Assembly (NCBI GenBank): GCA_910586435.1
Contig: CAJUGT010000071.1
Coordinates: forward strand, 1 to 19,872
Source of the DNA: an uncultured Acetatifactor sp.
GTDB taxonomy: Bacteria; Bacillota; Clostridia; Lachnospirales; Lachnospiraceae
Reading direction: 5' to 3'
DNA: 19,872 bases
Numbering within the stretch: the stretch's first letter is position 1; every line of letters begins with the position of its first letter. The position numbers and the translations under genes are program-made. Shown one piece after another: positions 15,362 through 19,872 of this stretch. The notes beneath the pieces were generated by a model that was not told where the DNA came from, ran no database searches, and worked only from the letters and a program-made list of their open reading frames with translations.

Positions 15362-15373
15362 TCTCTATTCCTC

Positions 15374-16396
15374 CTACTCGCCAATATTATGTAACGCTTT
15401 ATAAATCTGATCTTGCCGTGGTCTGTCCAGATAGCGGATTTCCTCTCCATTGCGCAGAATCCTCTTCCTTCCTTCCGTCACCCTGCCCACAATGACCGCC
15501 GGAATATGTTCCGCCCCAAGCGCATCCACCAATCCCTGACCATCATTTGTAGTCATAATCAGGCATCCGCCTGACAGCAGTTCATATGGATTCACATTAC
15601 AGAACTCACATACCTCCACCGTCTCCTGACGAAGGGGCAATTTTCTCATATCTATATTCAGTCCGACCCCTGCGCCTTCCGCCAGTTCCCAGAGAGCCGC
15701 GAATATGCCGCCCTCCGAAACATCATGCATGGCGCAAACGCCGGACTTCACCGCTGCCTCCGCCTCCGGAATCACAGACAAATACCTGTCAAATCCCCTG
15801 GCTTCCTCTATCAGATAAGAAGGGTATCTCTCCCCCAATCCTTTCCCATATCGCTTTGCCAAAAGCGCTGTTCCCTGAAGTCCAATCCATTTGCTGATGA
15901 CAATATCCTGTCCCGGCGACGGGACTTTTGCCTCACAGCCAGCCCTTAGCTTTCCATATCCCGCCGTAATTGCGAACGGCACCTTCACTTCAGCACTAAT
16001 TCGGGTCTGCCCGCCTATAAGTTCCATGGACAATTGGCCGCTGGCCTGCGCCGCCTCCCACATAAACTCTCTCAGTTCCGATTCCTCTGTTCCTTCCGGC
16101 AAAAGCAATGTCAGCATCAGAGCATACGGCGCAGAACCGCCGGCAGCCAGATTATTGGCACATTTCTGAATCAAATGTGTCAGTGTCATACAGACTTCCT
16201 GTTTCGCCGGCAGTTCCGTTCCCAGACAAACCGGCGCCTCCTGCATACAGGCTGTACCCCCTTCTTCGTGACCACACGAGAAAATGGCGCAGTCCACCCC
16301 CATTCCTGCGCCATTGACCATTTCTTCTCTTTTTGTATTCATCTGTCCTAAAACGGAACGTTTCAAGACATTCCCCGACACTTTTCCAATATCCAT
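15374..16396 (-). CDS. AIR-synthase/HypE-like protein, function unknown
   Basis: A 340-residue protein of the PurM/HypE superfamily. The N-terminal domain shows the reduced ATP-binding pattern with NNLAAGGSAPYALMLTLLLP (80-99) and GGQTRIS; the C-terminal domain has VPSPGQDIVISKWIGLQGT and the family-typical HDVSEGGIFAALWELAEGAG followed by NPYELLSGG. True HypE ends in a conserved cysteine that carries the thiocarboxamide; this protein ends in HNIGE, without it, and no hydrogenase-maturation gene is near. It is also too short and divergent for PurM. So the reaction is unknown; ATP-dependent activation is likely by family. ATG at 16396 follows GAGG. It is 24 bases after the VanW gene. Confidence 0.88.
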   Translation of the reverse strand: MDIGKVSGNVLKRSVLGQMNTKREEMVNGAGMGVDCAIFSCGHEEGGTACMQEAPVCLGTELPAKQEVCMTLTHLIQKCANNLAAGGSAPYALMLTLLLPEGTEESELREFMWEAAQASGQLSMELIGGQTRISAEVKVPFAITAGYGKLRAGCEAKVPSPGQDIVISKWIGLQGTALLAKRYGKGLGERYPSYLIEEARGFDRYLSVIPEAEAAVKSGVCAMHDVSEGGIFAALWELAEGAGVGLNIDMRKLPLRQETVEVCEFCNVNPYELLSGGCLIMTTNDGQGLVDALGAEHIPAVIVGRVTEGRKRILRNGEEIRYLDRPRQDQIYKALHNIGE

Positions 16397-16420
16397 ACTG
16401 TCCCTCGACCGACAATTATT

Positions 16421-17938
16421 TTATTCGTCATCATCGTCATCATAGGTGTCTTCTTCCGGAGGCGCAAGCAGAATTGCCAGCACATCCCTCACATGACCAA
16501 CATTCCCTGTACCGATTGCCGCCATAATCTCTTCATATGCCACAGGATCCTCCGTAGCTGTTCCCACGGTAGCGCTTCTGGGCACCATTTTGTAACTGCT
16601 GCTGTTCACCTGTGTACGACTGACCTCCCTGCCGTTCTCCAGCACAACCTTCCAAAGCTGCGCTTTGTACCCTATGTGGGGAGCACCGCTGTCACTCACA
16701 TATCCCAAAGGCCTGGAGGCATCTGCGTAAATGTTATCCGCAGGAGGATAAATTGCCTCCAATACCTTACTTTCATACCGCACTTCACGATTGGGATTCC
16801 TTGTCTCACACCCGTAAATGTTAAACGTAATATGTTTGTTCTCCGTATATCCTTCTATATAAACAGGATATTCCAGATTGTTTACAAATTTAAAATCTTT
16901 GTTGGAACTTTCCGAAATAGCGGCGTCTGCGGAAGGATCTACATATGTGACAATCATGGAATGATTGTATCGCTCCGTTATCTCCAGTTCCGCCAAAAGC
17001 AAGGCATTATAAAGTGTCGTGGACACCTGGCAGATACCGCCCCCCAGGCTGTCTACCACCTGTCCGTTCATATAGGAACCTGCCATATAATAGCCGTTGG
17101 CCGCAGTGAACGGCGTCACAAGGGCATGCATGGAAAATTCCTCCCCCGGATACACCAGCGCCCCGTTAATGAGCTTGCATCCATTGTCCACATTGGCGCA
17201 TCTGTTATAATTGGATGTGGTATAAGATGTGGTAAAAGTTCCCAGAATATCCTTCACCTTGGACAACTCCTCCACGCTCCCTTTGGGCGCTTCCTGTTCC
17301 ACATTCAGCCGGATGCTGCAACCTGTACGCTCCCATTCCTCTGTCAGATATTGGCTGACCTTATCAATGGAAGTTTCCACATCAAGAGCATAGCCTGTAC
17401 GCCCTTCCACAATCCGGAAATTATCATTTTCCCGAACCAGCCCAAAGGCCACCGCCTTTACATCATATGGCGCGCATTTTTGAATCAGAACATCCCCGAT
17501 TGCCTGCAAATCAAACGTAAGCTCAATGGGATAAATCAGATTCTCCCTTTCCAGATCTTTTAATTTCTTATATCTCTCAATCACATTGCCTCGAATCCCC
17601 ACAGCCAGAGCATCCGTCACCAGTTCCGGATTTCCCCAGGCAATGCCCAGCTCTCCGGCCGTTACCACCACTTCCTTATCCATGGCAGCCAACAATGTAA
17701 TCTCGGTGCTGCGCAGCCCGTTTACATATGACTGAATGGCCTGTTCCGCCTCTGCGGCACTCATGCCGGACAAGTCAATCTCTTCGGCATATATTCCGTT
17801 TTTAATCCTGTCGCCCCCCTGGGCCTTCACCTCCGCACCGGGTATCAACACAAAGGCAAGCAGCATCCACCCCCAGAACAGCCACTTCACGCTACCTTTC
17901 ACTCTGTGATCAGCAGCCCATCTCCCTTTATTTTTCAT
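16421..17938 (-). CDS. VanW-family protein, membrane-anchored or secreted
   Basis: A 505-residue extracytoplasmic protein. A hydrophobic segment (residues 19-34) after a basic N-terminus is a signal peptide or anchor. Residues 45-230 look like the tandem cell-wall-associated domains that precede VanW in this family. The VanW domain covers about 235-380, with YNRCANVDNGCKLING, LVYPGEEFSM and the diagnostic GGGICQVSTTLYNALLLA (299-316). The C-terminus ends in a run of acidic residues (DDDDDE). VanW proteins occur in vancomycin clusters but are widespread in Firmicutes, and their function is not established; no van genes are here. ATG 17938 follows GGGAG. It heads a tight minus-strand operon, possibly after the micro-ORF at 17962. 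Confidence 0.93.
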   Translation of the reverse strand: MKNKGRWAADHRVKGSVKWLFWGWMLLAFVLIPGAEVKAQGGDRIKNGIYAEEIDLSGMSAAEAEQAIQSYVNGLRSTEITLLAAMDKEVVVTAGELGIAWGNPELVTDALAVGIRGNVIERYKKLKDLERENLIYPIELTFDLQAIGDVLIQKCAPYDVKAVAFGLVRENDNFRIVEGRTGYALDVETSIDKVSQYLTEEWERTGCSIRLNVEQEAPKGSVEELSKVKDILGTFTTSYTTSNYNRCANVDNGCKLINGALVYPGEEFSMHALVTPFTAANGYYMAGSYMNGQVVDSLGGGICQVSTTLYNALLLAELEITERYNHSMIVTYVDPSADAAISESSNKDFKFVNNLEYPVYIEGYTENKHITFNIYGCETRNPNREVRYESKVLEAIYPPADNIYADASRPLGYVSDSGAPHIGYKAQLWKVVLENGREVSRTQVNSSSYKMVPRSATVGTATEDPVAYEEIMAAIGTGNVGHVRDVLAILLAPPEEDTYDDDDDE

Positions 17939-17961
17939 AACAATCTCCCTCTATACTTGAA

Positions 17962-18069
17962 TTAAAAGAATAAATATGATACAGTTGGTATAATTATGGC
18001 AAGTATTAACAGTACAATAATAACTGTCGAGATACGTTGTGTTGTTTTTTTATTGTTCAGATGAAACAT
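17962..18069 (-). CDS. 35-residue single-helix membrane microprotein
   Basis: A short ORF with ATG at 18069 and TAA at 17962. AAAGGAG stands six bases before the ATG, which is as good a ribosome site as any here. The product has a basic N-terminus (MFHLNNKKTTQR) and then one hydrophobic helix (VIIVLLILAIIIPTV) ending in YLFF. That layout, with the basic end predicted to stay inside, resembles small anchors such as Prli42 or DUF4044 proteins, but I do not claim homology. It lies 23 bases before the VanW gene and probably shares its transcript. Confidence 0.65.
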   Translation of the reverse strand: MFHLNNKKTTQRISTVIIVLLILAIIIPTVSYLFF

Positions 18070-18187
18070 GACTGACTCCTTTCCTTAATAAATCTATGGT
18101 TTGATCCATGGTCGTTACTGTTCCCACTGCAACCGGCAGCACAGCATATACCACAGTTCACTACATTGTCTCATGAAAGGATTATAT

Positions 18188-18814
18188 ATGATTATAGGAC
18201 TTTTGGCAAGTTTTATCGGTGTCGGAATTATTATTTCTGTTCTTTCCAAAAAGTCTGCAAAAGCAGACCACGAAAAAGAGCGCAATTTCTGGGCCAGAGA
18301 GTCTGCGGCCAACAATGTACGGCGCAAATCTTTGGACGGTTTAAAGTATATTCATATCCCTCTGGAACAATTTCCCACGGAGATGTTATCTGAAGATTCT
18401 GACATTCGGGAATGTGTAGATATTATTAAGGCACTTTCCACCCAAAAGATTGTCAACCTGACAGGTCTGTCCAACACTGACTTAAAACTGGAATATGGCA
18501 CCGCAAATCTTGCGCCCCTCTCTGAGTACGACCAAAATTATATGGTCCTGGTACGAACACTGCAACAATGGGCGGATAAGCTGATGGAATCAGGCTGTGT
18601 GGAAGAAGCCATACCCCTTATGGAGTTCGCTGTCAGCATAGAGACCGATGTGAGCCGTACTTACTACCAATTGGCAGATTACTGGCTTGCCAAGGGTGAG
18701 AATTCCCGGATTGAAGAATTGATTCAGACTGCGGAGAAACTGAATTCCACCTATAAAGAAACCATCATACGAAATTTAAAAGAAAAAGTATGGGGGGATG
18801 TCATGAACCTGTGA
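18188..18814 (+). CDS. Membrane-anchored protein of unknown function
   Basis: A 208-residue protein with one N-terminal helix (MIIGLLASFIGVGIIISVLS) followed by a basic stretch and a cytosolic, mostly helical domain. Helices such as LVRTLQQWADKLMESGCVEE and ETDVSRTYYQLADYWLAKGE suggest TPR-like repeats. ATG at 18188 is preferred because AAAGGA lies six bases upstream; readings from 18101 or 18173 add residues without a ribosome site. It is divergent from the VanW operon and convergent with the alkyltransferase-like gene. No family is recognised. Confidence 0.8.
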   Translation: MIIGLLASFIGVGIIISVLSKKSAKADHEKERNFWARESAANNVRRKSLDGLKYIHIPLEQFPTEMLSEDSDIRECVDIIKALSTQKIVNLTGLSNTDLKLEYGTANLAPLSEYDQNYMVLVRTLQQWADKLMESGCVEEAIPLMEFAVSIETDVSRTYYQLADYWLAKGENSRIEELIQTAEKLNSTYKETIIRNLKEKVWGDVMNL

Positions 18815-18883
18815 CAATTTGAATCATACCACGCCACTAGGTGACTCCCCCCGATTGATTTATAATGTTTTCCCAAACAGTGT

Positions 18884-18917
18884 CACTGCCCCGCTGCCTT
18901 TATTTGCGAAGGCAGTG
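18884..18917. terminator. Hairpin between two convergent genes
   Basis: CACTGCC (18884-18890) pairs with GGCAGTG (18911-18917), or CTGCCTT (18894-18900) with AAGGCAG (18909-18915). The two stems exclude each other. No T run follows on either strand, so termination is a guess from position. Confidence 0.35.
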
Positions 18918-18924
18918 AATTCCC

Positions 18925-19404
18925 TTATGAAAGGGCAAACAACACCTTTTCATATTCTTTGACATAGTATCTGATATTGGTTCTGCCCTTTTGAATAATG
19001 GTATGTCCTTCTTTCTCAAGCATTTCCTTTTGCGCTTCAATTCCCCCCGGATACTTCTCGTTTAATTCCCCATTGGCTTTCAAAGTACGCCAATAAGGTG
19101 TCTTATCGTCTTCTCTCTGAAAGCTGGCCCAGGCGGCAATGGATACAAATATTCCCGCTGTGATTGGCTCCGTAAAATCCGCGCCGCTTTCTTTCGCAAA
19201 ATATTCCCTGATGGTTCCTACCGTAATCAGTTTTCCAGGCGGCACAAGCCTCATTACTCTGTCATACTCCCTGGGCGGCGCAAGATACATTCTGTTTCCG
19301 CCATACTTTTTAATGCTCTTCTCATCTGTAATCATCTTAATTTCCGGCATGTTTTTACTGTCATTTAACATAGCATTAAAATCTTTTTTATCCTCATTTG
19401 CCAT
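18925..19404 (-). CDS. MGMT-family alkyltransferase-like protein without active cysteine
   Basis: A 159-residue protein of the O6-alkylguanine-DNA alkyltransferase family. VPPGKLITVGTIREYFAK is the DNA-binding helix-turn-helix entry, and TPYWRTLKANGELNEKYPGG replaces the usual region around PCHR. The active-site cysteine is absent, as in alkyltransferase-like (ATL) proteins, which bind damaged guanine and hand it to nucleotide excision repair rather than repairing it. The N-terminus is about 35 residues longer than a minimal ATL. ATG at 19404 has AGGAGG eight bases upstream; a GTG three codons earlier lies inside that site and is rejected. Function as damage sensor is from family knowledge. 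Confidence 0.87.
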   Translation of the reverse strand: MANEDKKDFNAMLNDSKNMPEIKMITDEKSIKKYGGNRMYLAPPREYDRVMRLVPPGKLITVGTIREYFAKESGADFTEPITAGIFVSIAAWASFQREDDKTPYWRTLKANGELNEKYPGGIEAQKEMLEKEGHTIIQKGRTNIRYYVKEYEKVLFALS

Positions 19405-19750
19405 GATTTTCACCTCCTGCGTTAAGAATAATACAAAAACAGTATGGGTGCAATGAAGCAGTTTTAAAAATCTTATAATCCTTTATTTGTCATAAAATAA
19501 AGACAAGATTTTCCTATGTAGCATAGTGTAGGAGTTCGCCCAAAGCATCTATACAAAACACATAACAGGTGATTTACTGAAATTTTTTGTAGATGAAAAT
19601 ATTTTGATAATGTTGTTGGATTTGGTCTGCCTGACGGTTGCGCCTGATATTGGCTTTCAGTTAAGATACCGAATGCTTTTGGGAATATATGGACCATGGG
19701 ACAGCCTGTGAATGTGCCAAGCAGGCACCACCTGTTTCCTCTTGGCATAG
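19405..19750. other. Gene-poor stretch of about 350 bases
   Basis: No gene is supported. A 91-codon minus-strand reading (19473-19748) lacks a ribosome site and has odd composition. On the plus strand a start-less stretch of about 58 codons ends at about 19711 and could be a relic of a decayed gene. A hairpin TGCCAAG/CTTGGCA (19715-19747) stands just past the next gene's stop. The alkyltransferase-like promoter should be near 19430, but only a weak TATTAT is seen. Confidence 0.5.
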
Positions 19751-19872
19751 CTATTTGCCAATCAGATACTCTTTGTACAGTTGATTTCTGTACGCCTTAT
19801 CCTGGGTCACTCTGATAATATCCTGTGACCGCTCATGTTCCATCAGCTTCGCTATTAGCCTGGAAAGTTTGT
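19751..19872 (-). CDS. C-terminal 39 codons of an unidentified protein (runs off window)
   Basis: The visible end reads KLSRLIAKLMEHERSQDI followed by IRVTQDKAYRNQLYKEYLIGK and TAG. It is a charged amphipathic helical tail with normal codon use. The rest of the gene lies past the right edge, so family cannot be judged. Confidence 0.6.
   Translation of the reverse strand, partial: KLSRLIAKLMEHERSQDIIRVTQDKAYRNQLYKEYLIGK

Noticed and set aside
15374..16396. Calling the AIR-synthase-like gene hypE or purM
   Set aside because: The HypE C-terminal cysteine is missing, no hyp or pur genes are adjacent, and motifs match only at superfamily level.
16493..17563. 356-codon plus-strand frame opposite the VanW gene
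   Set aside because: It has no family motif and is rich in His, Cys and Ile typical of antisense readings; the VanW frame is fully explained.
16421..17938. Vancomycin-resistance cluster suggested by VanW
   Set aside because: No vanHAX, vanR/S or vanY-type genes nearby; VanW domains are common outside such clusters.
19473..19748. 91-codon minus-strand ORF
   Set aside because: No ribosome site, unusual composition rich in Cys and His, and it starts inside the tail of the preceding gene's hairpin.

Overview
The window looks like chromosomal DNA of a low-to-mid GC Clostridia, most probably Lachnospiraceae. The reasons are strong AGGAGG ribosome sites, a VanW-family protein, a GPH sugar symporter beside a GH2-like protein, an RR/ABC/permease/kinase cluster of the antimicrobial-peptide-response type, and an alkyltransferase-like protein. 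Family level is an inference and genus cannot be named. No phage, CRISPR array, IS element, tRNA or rRNA was found.

Almost everything is on the minus strand, so gene order is read from high to low coordinates. Right end (19872-17939): a cut-off C-terminus, a gene-poor 350-base stretch, an alkyltransferase-like (MGMT-family) protein, a convergent plus-strand membrane-anchored protein of unknown role, and an unannotated-length 35-residue membrane micro-ORF upstream of the next operon. Middle right (17938-12502): VanW-family protein, AIR-synthase/HypE-like protein, Lrp/AsnC regulator, class I/II aminotransferase, an intergenic repeat (copy B), then one ORF that fuses a TrmL-type tRNA methyltransferase to a gamma-carbonic-anhydrase-like protein. 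Spacing is tight (ATGA overlap, 12- and 24-base gaps), so this is probably one transcription unit. A plus-strand metallo-beta-lactamase-fold gene converges on the fusion gene and shares its stop codons.

Middle (11586-7261): a repeat-rich coiled-coil protein of unknown function with a 36-bp in-frame tandem repeat, a terminator, a GC-rich structured leader, then a 907-residue membrane-bound hybrid histidine kinase whose linker to the receiver is made of a 54-bp in-frame tandem repeat. Left middle (7132-3244): a GPH-family sodium:sugar symporter, a GH2-derived protein without a catalytic barrel, a small unknown protein, intergenic repeat copy A, and spermidine synthase closed by a clear terminator. 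Left end (2966-1): an OmpR-type response regulator, an array of about 12-bp direct repeats that looks like its operator, an ABC ATPase and permease of the BcrAB/lantibiotic-immunity kind, and the start of a sensor kinase. Together these form a self-contained peptide-antibiotic sensing and export module.

The most unusual items are the TrmL/gamma-carbonic-anhydrase fusion, the paired structured repeats that each end in the ribosome site of the next gene, the GH2-like protein that has lost its active site but sits behind a sugar symporter, and the three independent tandem repeats.
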